From: Blastobasis lacticolella
Lineage: Eukaryota; Arthropoda; Insecta; Lepidoptera; Blastobasidae
Direction of reading: 5' to 3'
DNA length: 64,000 nucleotides
Assembly: GCA_905147135.1 (NCBI GenBank)
Contig: LR990043.1
Coordinates: forward strand, 17,051,584-17,115,583
Shown here: positions 32,221 through 42,417 of the stretch, piece after piece
Layout: every line of letters begins with the position of its first letter
How positions within the stretch are numbered: the stretch's first letter is position 1
Made by a program: the position numbers and the translations under genes
Notes under the pieces: model-generated
What the model saw: the letters and a program-made list of their open reading frames with translations, nothing else
Told to the model about the DNA's origin: nothing
Database searches by the model: none

Positions 32221-34311
32221 CTTTTGCTAATATGAAAGTAAAGTAAAATAGGAAAAATGTTATCGAGGAAAAAAGTGAATGGAAATTTGGAAAAAAAAGA
32301 ATAAAAAGATTTACGAAGTAAGAAAATTAAACAATATATACTTCAGTATGTGCATTTTACACGTGAATATCATTATACAGGATAAACGTAGATAATACTT
32401 GGTAATATTTTTTGGAATACATAAGACGTTATGTATCTCAAAGAATATGATTAGAATTGCGACTTTGTAGTGAATTAGTGTGTTTTATAATAAATAGCCA
32501 GGTAGAACAGACAAACCCATGCGGGTTTTGTGTCAATTAGTGTTAAGAAACAAAATGTACTTTTAAATAAATAATTAAATACAAATACCAAAATACATGT
32601 TAAACGAGTAGGAAACGGCACATTTAAGGATATCAAGACTTGCATAAAAGATCAGATCATGGGTGAAATGCACCCGGGGATGAAGGACGAAAATACTACT
32701 ACTTATGAATGTTTTACTAACAACAACTGTCTGTCGAGGAACTAAAGATATCTGTTGCTTCGCTGCCCGTATTACCTAAATTATTCACAAAGGTATTCAA
32801 TTTTTGCGCAAGTTTATATGAACAGTATACCCATGGCGCGATGGCGGGCACAAAACGACACATGACTAATTGGCAATAAGGAATCGTGGATTACAACGAT
32901 GATCGCCTAATTGAGGACCATGGGAATTTTAGAGAAACTCAAGCTAAAAATACAATGGGTATATGAAATCTGTTTTTCCAATATTACAAATTTGGCTCGT
33001 TGAGATTTGTACAACCTAGTAATCATAATTATATAATAAAAGTAATAATCCACTTGAGTCTACAAAATTATGGAAAGCGGGTCAGATTCTCATAACAAGG
33101 CCCTTAGTTTAAAAATGTAACAAGTAATTTACTCATATTGCTCTAAACTGCAAATACGTCCCTATTTTCCGTAAAGAGAGCCTGTACAGCGAATGGGGTC
33201 ACCCAATTCCCGAGGCAGTTTAATTAGACTATACTATAGACATGGAAACAGTACACATATTGTACTTTATGATATTGACTTTAAGGTTAGCTCAAGTAAA
33301 TTAAAATTTTACTTCTCTGTTTCATACACATGATAAATAGGACGACTGACGAGTGCCCCATTTAATACACAATGTATTACATGGGGCAATGGCCAATTAT
33401 TACCTGAGGAATGTCCTTACGTTATACTAAGAAAGAGTTAACCAGTTAAACTTTTAAACAACTTTTTACGTTTATCACCAAAAACTATAAGATAGTGGCA
33501 TCATGTCTCTTGTAATTTACTTTTTTAGTAATTTACATACAGCATTATTTATAAAGGTAAATCCCAATAACGCTACGAGGATGTCGTAATCGTATAAAAC
33601 TTTAGTCAGAAGAATTCTATTCCTATAATCAAATTCAAATGTCGCGGTTTTGTAGTAGATACCTACACTTAGTAGGACCAGAGGAGTTATAAATGAAAAA
33701 GTCAAATGAAGTCTTGAAAAGGATCACAGAAACGACATCGAAATCACAATATCTAGGTTAATACGGATCGTCTAGCTAGTTACAAAAGGTAACTGAATAT
33801 AGAGCAAGGAAATTGAATTCATATAAAATTCTCTATAGGTAATTTCCTTGTCATCCTGTCAAGAGCCGGTTATTAGAAGGGTTGAGGTCATTGCCCGGCT
33901 ATAGGCTGACGGTGATAGTGTTACCGTCAGACGTCCCTTCCAAATTTAAATTTGCATAGACTTTACCCGTCAGGGGAACACATTGTATCGTATGGCTATG
34001 ATGAGTAGGCGGGGCACACTCACGTTTTTCTTAACGGTTTTTAGGCCTTTATTCAATTTATTGGAAGTGTCTACTCTTTTCTAAGGCTTCTAGACTCTGA
34101 ACGATTTCGATTAAATCTAAGGAAGTACTCGTATACTAAATTATGTATGCGGTGTAGAGGTAATGTGTACTTTGTATAATGCATATTATATAGTTTGTGT
34201 CTAACTTTAAACTTAAAAATTTTAATTAAGACCACGACACGTATTGAACGTATTGTACGTTTAATAGCAATGAAGAAAGGGATATTTAAGTCTATCTGTT
34301 ATTTTGTTAAG
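32221..34311. other. Non-coding stretch with small hairpins
   Basis: AT-rich sequence with no gene. It includes a 16-bp hairpin at 33354-33388 and a short hairpin with ctgacggt/accgtcag arms at about 33907-33931. Confidence 0.5.
33354..33388. repeat. 16-bp hairpin with one mismatch
   Basis: tgccccatttaataca (33354-33369) pairs with tgtattacatggggca (33373-33388) around a 3-base loop, one mismatch in 16. Confidence 0.8.
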
Positions 34312-34976
34312 TATATATATGTCGCAGCCATCTGGTTAAATCAGCCATTTAATGAGTAGGCTAGCCCGTTTATTAAACAACGGCGATCAATTGAGTGGCT
34401 AAATGATAACTAGCCAAGTAGTTGAAAGTAACGTTCAGCTACTTGGCTGAACGTTATTTAGCCGTTTCGTTACGGAGATTAAAATGGTTGGTTAGGTTAG
34501 GTTAGACCATGACTATGAGTTCGTAACTTAAATGATAACCTTACTTAACATAAAAAGAACTAATTAATCACTTTTATTTGATAAAGAAATTGTTAGTGGC
34601 TACAAATTCAGTAAGTATACAACTAATTGTATTGCGAGTTCCTATAACACGAATAGTATTTAACACAATAAAATCTTTAAACTTATAACTTATTAACTAC
34701 TTGTAACTATGTAGGAGGAATTTTCTTATTTTATAATATTAACAATTATAATATGTACTGAACTTTGGCATGCAAACTATATTTAAATCACTTGCCTGAT
34801 TTTACGTCAGCCGTCTCCAAAGGGCTAGCTTACTATAAGCCAACTAGTTAAACGTTGACTGTTCCTAGATCACTCAACGATCTGCCTAGACATTCAATTG
34901 AATGCCGGCGTTTAAAAAACGGACTAGCGTTCTAATTAAATGGCTGTTTTAACCAGATGGCTGCGACATATATATA
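34312..34976. mobile_element. MITE with long terminal inverted repeats
   Basis: The left end reads tatatatatgtcgcagcc, then atctggttaaatcagccatt. The right end at 34930-34976 is its inverted copy with few changes, and similarity decays over about 80 bases. Subterminal palindromes (agccaagtag...ctacttggct) lie at about 34412-34445. The interior holds ttaggttaggttag (about 34491-34505). A TA-rich flank fits a TA target. No protein is encoded. A diverged right end of a relative is at 36866-36913. Confidence 0.75.
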
Positions 34977-35792
34977 GTATAGTTTCTTTTAAATTAAAAA
35001 ATGCTAAATATGCTGATAAAATAGAAATTTTATTTATTAAGTGATCCTCGTTTTTTAGTTGTTTGTTCGTTCATAGTCTTTGTCTAACCATTAAATGTGG
35101 ATGTGAGATTGTATATGTATCATTATTTAGATGAAGAAAAAGTGGAATACCTATTTTGGTTTCATTGAATTCTATTTTTAGTAGGTTAAAACACTTACAC
35201 GTAACTAACGTACTTATTGATAATGTAAAAATTCAGCATTTCCATATCATGCATTTTACGATATTTTGCATACGATAACCGATCTTAAAATGCGTTACAC
35301 CAATTTTTCTCGAAATCTTACGTTGAAGAATTCTCGGAAAACTACCAAACTAAACAAATAACACGTCATCATCATTAAATCTCCACGTTTTGGTTACGAC
35401 ATTGCGAGCTAGCTAAAAATAAGTAATTAAATCTTACTCCCTCTCTGTTTGTCTTCAAGCCCTATCGGTACAACATTTTACTCTTATACTAATTTGCGAG
35501 TAGGCGCACCTACGCTTGGCATTATGTGGGTATAGACTAGTTAATATTATCTCTGAAATGTCGGCCTATCGCACTATTTTGCATATCGGCAAATACCCGA
35601 CTTCATACGTGGAATGAGCTTTGATTATATACCTAGAAGGATGTACGCTATGGAATAACGCGATAATTTTACTCGTGAAGTGACCATTATTCCGTCATGA
35701 TTTTTATACAGACATTTGATATATATTCCACATAGATTTACCTACATCGCAGCCTCTGTTCTTTCCTATTTCAAAGTGGTGTTATTATAATC

Positions 35793-36077
35793 GAGCGTCG
35801 GTGGCCTAGTGGTAATGGTATCCGAATGGAAAGCGAGAGGTAACGGGTTTGAATCCCACATTTTCTGAATTGAATACTAACCGATATGCTCTTTCGGTGT
35901 AACCTGCACATTCAGGCGACTGAATGTGAAATCATGATCCAATCTTGTCAGGTTCCCCTGGTAGCAGGGTCACAAAGGTTCTGATGGGAGTCGCTCCACT
36001 GTGATCTGCCAAATCCTGGATCATGGTATAGAAGGACCCCGGGCTCTCATGCGCATTATGCCAAGATTTTTTATTAC
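35793..36077 (+). mobile_element. Complete tRNA-derived SINE (family A) with 12-bp target duplication
   Basis: tattataatcga flanks the copy exactly at 35783-35794 and 36078-36089. The head gtcggtggcctagtggtaat and gggtttgaatccc are A- and B-box-like regions of a tRNA-derived RNA polymerase III promoter. The body contains atcatgatccaatcttgtca and gtgatctgccaaatcctgga; the 3' end is ccaagattttttatt. Partial relatives are at 24019-24110, 29809-30270 and 56060-56215. Confidence 0.85.
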
Positions 36078-36089
36078 TATTATAATCGA

Positions 36090-37401
36090 CCTAGCAACTT
36101 AGAAAACAGACACACATAAATCGCACAAACAAAGTGATATTTACTTTAGGGAATAAGAAAGAACAAATATGAAGGATTAACATAGAATGTCGAGACAGTT
36201 GTCAAGAACAAGAGCCTGTCCAGATAATACATTTATGAAGCACAGATTTTATGAGTAACGTCCTTCAGAGTAATTATTTTTCGTAGCAAAGGGCGACCCG
36301 CGTGGGCGTCCCGTCTAGCTATCGGTTGCTAGGCCGCGATAAGTTCTCTGGAATAGCAAATGAACCGCAATAATGGACATTGTTATTCAGACTATTACTT
36401 GTTAAAACATTCGCTTTTAGCTAGCAGACCTCGTTGAAATGTATCGTTAAAAATTCTGTTGTGGGTCACGACTCACGGTCTGTTTTAGACTGAAAATTTA
36501 TAAATATTTATGTACCAATTCTTTCGTGATTGGGGGACAAAGGTATTTATTGCAGCCGGATGGTTTTTAAGCAATTATTTAATTGAAAATTTGCAAAATT
36601 AATGAACTTTGACAGAAACTTCTCGAAAGATATTGTCCCGAGTTTAAGGAGCTCCTCCATGTATTATCATAATGCTAATCTAATTCAACCGAATTAAAAC
36701 CTAATACAAACTATAATTATTTTTGAGGTTAATGTGGTTAGGTTAGCATCGTGGTGACTATGTTTAGAGCAGCTCCGGAAATTCGGGACAACATCGTTTT
36801 TTAAACATTACTTTCAAATATCATAAAATTGGTAAATTTTTAATTAAATAATTTACTAAAAATCTGGTAGTTTAATTAACCAGCTCGCTTAACCATACGA
36901 CTGCGACATATCCATAAGCACACTTCTAAAGTTATGGATCTTGTGTTTATTCCATAACACATTTCATTTTGGATTAAAAAAATACTTCTATATTTCGCAA
37001 ATGTCATTTTACTTAAAAAATATATTTTATGTTTACTTTAGGACGAAATGTTTCATTCCATTACCCAGGCTATTTATATTAGCAAATTTTTCAAATGTAA
37101 ATAATACTCATCGTAGGCCGTAGGTCGAACCGTAGGCGGAGCGTCTACGCGCTCGTAGTGGCTCACCTTCCGTAGACATTCGTAGCAAGTGCGTAGTAAA
37201 AAGTTTGCTGCATTTTTATGTTTACACGAAATACGTAGTATCTCGTATTTCTTTACACTTAAAAGCTTTCATTATGAATTCTGTCTGGAAAATTAAAACG
37301 TAACGTATTAATGGCATCAATCGAAGGATTCATATAATTATTAACGTCTTATTCGATGTTATAAAGTATTTGGTATTAATAAGTAGAACGCAATAGTAGT
37401 T
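36090..37401. other. Non-coding stretch between SINE and foldback repeat
   Basis: No gene is supported. Apart from the MITE end at 36866-36913 I see no named element. A GC-richer block at about 36290-36350 is unexplained. Confidence 0.45.
36866..36913. mobile_element. Diverged terminal repeat of the MITE family at 34312-34976
   Basis: Read inverted, it gives atatgtcgcagtcgtatggt and then ctggttaattaaac, resembling the outer 45 bases of the MITE at 34312. Upstream at about 36740 ggttaggttag is also shared. The opposite end was not found. Confidence 0.4.
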
Positions 37402-37524
37402 TATGCAACTGTCATATAAAGGGGGGTATTGAAACATGAGTGTCTGTTTATCATACGAGGCGTAGCCGAGTATGATAATAGTTTGACACGAGTGTTTTAA
37501 TACCTAATTATATGCAGTTGCATA
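37402..37524. repeat. Nested foldback sequence (three collinear inverted pairs)
   Basis: Three pairs nest around one centre: tatgcaactg 37402-37411 with its inverse at 37515-37524; ggtattgaaacatgagtgt 37425-37443 with acacgagtgttttaatacc 37486-37504 (two to three mismatches); and tatcatac 37449-37456 with gtatgata 37470-37477. The loop is gaggcgtagccga. It behaves as a 123-base imperfect hairpin. Confidence 0.7.
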
Positions 37525-38719
37525 CACTACTTTATCTACACTCTAATATTTTTATGTTAAAATATCGTACCTATAATTTTCTCAACTTAGCTGGAATTAA
37601 GCTACGAGTCAGTTCTGTTGTATCTACGCGTCAAGGATATCAAGCGGCGGGAAATACACTTTACTATATTCACATTTATCTATTTATTTGCTTAAAATAA
37701 GGAAAAACATTCACAAACACAAATTACAACAATTACTAAAAATATTCTGTTTAGCGGGAAAATAGTTACACAGAATATAAACAGGAAAATTTAAATTTTG
37801 AATTTGAATTTGTTAAAGACATCTAAGTATTCAGCCTACATTACGCCGTGTCCCGGCGCCCGACAAATAATAAAAAAATAAAAGTGTTGCATAATGATTA
37901 AAAAGTTATTTTACGATACAGCTGTAATGAAAATGGTATGAGAAATGCTGTAACAAAAAGTAATTTTTTAAAATTTTATAGTCTGGCGTGAAAAAAGTGT
38001 ACCCTTAAACGACTGTTTTCGAATATGTAATTGGAACATTATGCTATGAGTGTAGATAAAATAAGTTTAAATGCACACAAAGCGACTCATATGTTGGAAA
38101 TCTGGAAAAATTACGCTCACGTAGTACAATCACCGCCCGTACACGCATATCCACATGCCCAAAATACGCTAATGCGATCATGTGTCATCGCCCTATTTCC
38201 TTGCAGTGTTTAAAAACATCATTCACTCTTTTATTGGTAAGTAGTCGATCTCATATCCATGTTATTGCGTGCGATTTATCAGTTGGTGGCTCATTAGAAT
38301 CCGACGTCAATCAGTGCGGTGAGTGGCGTAAACATGTTTACTGAACGCGAGAAATTATTTTATTCGCCACTATTAACACCTTAATAACGTCTCCATAAAA
38401 TTGTATTTGTGGCAAAAGTCCTAATTTAATTCCTGTAACATCTGCATGTAGGTAATAAATATTAACCCTATACTTAGACTTAAACGTGTAAAATTTTTGG
38501 CTACGCCTTAGATTTTTTGTGGATATTTTTTGTACAGAATATTTTTTAGCTAGTTGCCTTAAAAGCCTTGTCCTGTCCTATTTACCTTCCTGTATGTCGA
38601 TTTTATCTTTACGGCAGCACTCAGTTTTATGTAAGATCCAAAAGTAGAGCACGTGCGTGGGAAGAGATGCGAAGCGTATCTACATGAAATCAAGTGACGC
38701 TCTAGTACTTGAGAGTACT
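37525..38719. other. Non-coding stretch left of the CR1/Daphne-like element
   Basis: AT-rich, with no supported gene or repeat. It ends at the palindrome-like agtacttgagagtact (38704-38719) next to the retrotransposon tail. Confidence 0.45.
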
Positions 38720-39522
38720 GAAAATGAAAATGAAAATGAAAAAGTATTTATTGAATAAGGATTACGTTAATTAATCTCTTTTCAAAAGTCAAAAATCTAA
38801 CGGAAAACAAAGGGAAGTTAAGCGAGCTCATCCAGGTAGGGGGCGACGCATGCAGACCGATCAGCGCGCGCGAGGGCTTACTCCGGCGAGACACCGGGCA
38901 CCGATACGCGCCACGCACATAACCGCCTAGGCGAATCATATGCGGCGCGCGCCCGGCCCCAGCCAGCCCGCCGGCGCTCACACCCGCACGCCCCAGCCGG
39001 CCTACCCGCGTCGCGCCCTGAGCTCGGAACAAATAAGTAAAAAGAATGTCGTCTGTCTGTCAGTATGCCGCTTCAGTTAGGAAAATGACCATCTGTGGGA
39101 AAAAGAAACGGCAAGAAACCCACAGGTACATTTAAATATGATTACATTGCATTGATACATTTGTCAATTTAATTTGAGTGAGCCTGTCTTGATTGGAATA
39201 TGATGTGAACCTCTACAAATCGGTGAAGATAACTAAAAATAAAAATAAATTTCAAAAACATAAAAAATGGCACAGCAAAAGCAGGCCAGTCCACCAAGGC
39301 AGCACCCGTTCACGAGCATGACGCAGGGCCCAGCCATCGTCCAATTCAACCATATTTGAGGGAAGAGAACGACCCGACCCCCATGCCACCACCAGGCAGA
39401 CTTTTAAGTGAGCATGCGCTGCCAATGCCGTACACATTAAAAAAATATTTGTTATTCAATGACTATTACACATCAAATCATCCTCACTCAATTAACAAAA
39501 TTATAAATTTATAAATAACTTC

Positions 39523-42417
39523 CTATTTCGAAGAGCTAGTAGTACACCATACATTTTTGTCATTGATATATTCATCAATTTTATAATAGGCTTTTTTCAT
39601 TAAAGTTGTTTTCACCTTATCTTTAAATTGTAATTCAGGCAAATTAATAATACATTCAGGAATATGATTATAAAATCTTATACAGTTACCCATGAAAGAT
39701 GAATTTACTTTACTTAGTCTGAACAACGGTGTTACCAGTTTATTTTTGTTTCTTAAATTGACATTATGAATATCAGTATTTTTAGCAAATTGGGTAATAT
39801 GCTTTCTAACATACATAATATTATCAAATATATATTGACTTGAGAAAGTCAAAACATCAATTTCTTTAAACAATTCTTTGAGCGAATCACGTCGACGTAA
39901 TCCATATATTGCTCTTACAGCTCGCTTTTGTAGTTTGAAAATGATGTCACTATCAGCACACTTGCCCCATAGTATGATGCCGTATGACATAATACTATGA
40001 AAATAACTATAATAAACTAATCTAGCTGTATTCACATCCGTTAGCCTCCTTATTCGCCACACAGCAAATGCAGCCGAACTTAACCTACTAGCCAATGATT
40101 CAATATGTGGGCCCCATTGAATTTTTGAATCTATATTAACGCCTAAGAAAGTAGTTTTCTCTACCAACTCAAGTTGCGTTTTATCTAATATAACATTACA
40201 TTGATTACTTTGTACATTAGGGAGGCAAAAATGAACGCATTTTGTTTTTTTAGAGTTTAAGACTAAGTTATTAATCGTAAACCAATGAAGCACATTCTGA
40301 AGAACACAGTTTACTTCGTCTATATTATTATCTTTCCTATTAATTTTAAATATCAGTGAAGTGTCGTCAGCAAACAAGACTATACCAGCAATATTCTGCA
40401 CCATGTATGGAAGGTCATTTATATATACAAGAAAGAGAAACGGCCCCAATATAGATCCTTGTGGCACTCCAATGCTCACTTTCCCACCCGCAGATAACTC
40501 GCCATTTACATTTACTTTTTGAACTCTACCTTCTAAGTATGATTTCATCATTTCAAGACTATCATGCGCAAAACCGTAATGTTTTAATTTTAGTAATAGT
40601 GTTGAATGATTTACACAATCAAATGCTTTAGACAAATCGCAAAAAACACCTACTGCATTATGATGTTCTTCCCAAGCGCCAAAAATTTGTTGAATGAGGC
40701 TAATACCAGCTTCGGTAGTATTGCGGCCTTTTTTGAAGCCATATTGTTGTTGATGAAATAATTTATTACTGTTAAAGTGCACAATCATTTGACTTAACAT
40801 GATTTTTTCAAAGATTTTACTGAAAACGGGCAGGATGGATACCGGTCTAAAATTATTCAAACTATTTTTACAACCTGATTTGAATAATGGCACCACTTTA
40901 CTGATTTTCATGAGGTCGGGGAAAACACCTACTTCGACGCAAGCATTAAAAATGTAAGCTAAATACGGTGCTAAAATATCAAAAACAGTACTTATAACTC
41001 TAACTGACATTCCCCAAATATCTTCCGTATTTTTCAACTTAATGCTTTTAAAAGCTTTAATGATAGTTTTAGCGTCTACTTCGGAATAACAAAAGCCATT
41101 TTCACAGGCACCTATATTTTCTTTTAACAAGTTTTCTGCACTAATTGGGCACGAGTTTAGCAGCGAGGTAGTTTTAATCGGTATTTCGGTAAAAAATTTT
41201 TGGAACAACTGTGCCACTTCTTTATTTGCGGTACTAGTTCCGGTTTCTGTTTTGATTTCATAATGTGTATCACGAGTCTTTGTTTTCCCTGCCTCCTTAT
41301 TTATTACATTCCACACAGTCTTAGCCTTGTTTGAAGACGAACTTATAATTTTCTTATAATGCTGTGATTTTGCAATTAGACAAACTTTCTTAAACGTTTT
41401 TGAATATTTTTTGACATATTCTACAAAATCTTTATCATGGCAATAAGCTCGCTGACCGTATAGTTCAAACATTCTATCTCTGCTTTTGCGGATACCTAAA
41501 GTAGCCCAATCACTAAATTTAGATTTACAGTTACTTTTTATTCTTTTTTGCGTAAAAACACTTTGATAAACATTATTGACAGAATTGAACATATCAGAAA
41601 ATAGAATGTTTGGGTCATGAGAATCAAGAGAAAGGCCGGCAATGGTCTCCGATAAGGCTTGTTTGAAGTGTTCAATTCTCCTTTGAGTAATTGGTCTTGT
41701 AATTATTTCATTGATATTACATTGTTCCGTAAAATCAAAAACAACGAATTGTCCACTATGGTCAGATCTTGTAAAATTTATAATAGCCTTTTCGTTGACC
41801 TCGCAACAGCAGAACACATTGTCGATGCAAGTCGCTGATGATTCTGTGCATCGTGTCGGCTCTAAAAACACATAATTAAGATTAAAACTACGTAATAAGC
41901 TTATTATTCTCTTACTAAACGTTGTTTTTTCTAGTAAATTAACATTAAAGTCTCCACAAATGATTACCTTTTTTTTACACGTACAAAGTCTTTCTAAAAC
42001 TTGTTCCATAGTTTTTTCAAAAATCTCAAAGTTTTCATTGTATGGTGGCCTATACACACAAAGTATGATGCACTTTTCTAGCTCTACGCAGGATAACTCA
42101 ATCTTATGTTCAACTGAGAGGCCAGAAACATCTTTCCGGTCTTTCGATTTAATATTTTGCCGTACTGCAATTAATGAACCACCACGGGAAATAGATTTCC
42201 GATTAAAACAACTAATTATATTATAGTTAGTTAAATTAAATGACATCTCAGATTCTCTCAGCCAGTGCTCAGTTAAACATAAAACTTCTACAGGAGTTTT
42301 CTTTAAATATAATTCTATTTCATGTTCTTTGCCAGAAAAACCTTGTATATTTTGATGAAATAATCGTAAACAATTCTTGGGCTTTTCTTTTGTCTTAAAA
42401 TCTAGTTTAAAGAGCAT
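39523..42417 (-). CDS. Retrotransposon ORF2: endonuclease and reverse transcriptase
   Basis: 964 residues, complete. It would nick target DNA and copy the element RNA at the nick. An apurinic-like endonuclease domain fills about residues 15-230, with FHQNIQGF, LTEHWL, GDFNVNL and SDHSGQF motifs carrying the catalytic Asn, Glu, Asp/Asn and Asp/His. The reverse transcriptase spans about 490-760, with NNFRPVSILPVFSKIFEK, DLSKAFDCVNH, GVPQGSILGPFLF and FADD; all catalytic Asp residues are present. A C-terminal region after residue 780 (LRRRDSLKELF) is typical of jockey/CR1/Daphne proteins. There is no RNase H domain. ATGCTCTTTAAACTAG joins its start to the ORF1 stop, suggesting translation by reinitiation. 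No disabling mutation is visible. Confidence 0.92.
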   Translation of the reverse strand: MLFKLDFKTKEKPKNCLRLFHQNIQGFSGKEHEIELYLKKTPVEVLCLTEHWLRESEMSFNLTNYNIISCFNRKSISRGGSLIAVRQNIKSKDRKDVSGLSVEHKIELSCVELEKCIILCVYRPPYNENFEIFEKTMEQVLERLCTCKKKVIICGDFNVNLLEKTTFSKRIISLLRSFNLNYVFLEPTRCTESSATCIDNVFCCCEVNEKAIINFTRSDHSGQFVVFDFTEQCNINEIITRPITQRRIEHFKQALSETIAGLSLDSHDPNILFSDMFNSVNNVYQSVFTQKRIKSNCKSKFSDWATLGIRKSRDRMFELYGQRAYCHDKDFVEYVKKYSKTFKKVCLIAKSQHYKKIISSSSNKAKTVWNVINKEAGKTKTRDTHYEIKTETGTSTANKEVAQLFQKFFTEIPIKTTSLLNSCPISAENLLKENIGACENGFCYSEVDAKTIIKAFKSIKLKNTEDIWGMSVRVISTVFDILAPYLAYIFNACVEVGVFPDLMKISKVVPLFKSGCKNSLNNFRPVSILPVFSKIFEKIMLSQMIVHFNSNKLFHQQQYGFKKGRNTTEAGISLIQQIFGAWEEHHNAVGVFCDLSKAFDCVNHSTLLLKLKHYGFAHDSLEMMKSYLEGRVQKVNVNGELSAGGKVSIGVPQGSILGPFLFLVYINDLPYMVQNIAGIVLFADDTSLIFKINRKDNNIDEVNCVLQNVLHWFTINNLVLNSKKTKCVHFCLPNVQSNQCNVILDKTQLELVEKTTFLGVNIDSKIQWGPHIESLASRLSSAAFAVWRIRRLTDVNTARLVYYSYFHSIMSYGIILWGKCADSDIIFKLQKRAVRAIYGLRRRDSLKELFKEIDVLTFSSQYIFDNIMYVRKHITQFAKNTDIHNVNLRNKNKLVTPLFRLSKVNSSFMGNCIRFYNHIPECIINLPELQFKDKVKTTLMKKAYYKIDEYINDKNVWCTTSSSK

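Noticed and set aside
34487..34506. Telomere repeat (TTAGG)3
   Set aside because: Only about three units inside a MITE; not an interstitial telomere array.
38748..39032. 94-codon minus-strand GC-rich frame
   Set aside because: Lies in the 3' UTR of the CR1/Daphne-like element right before its AATAAA and tail.
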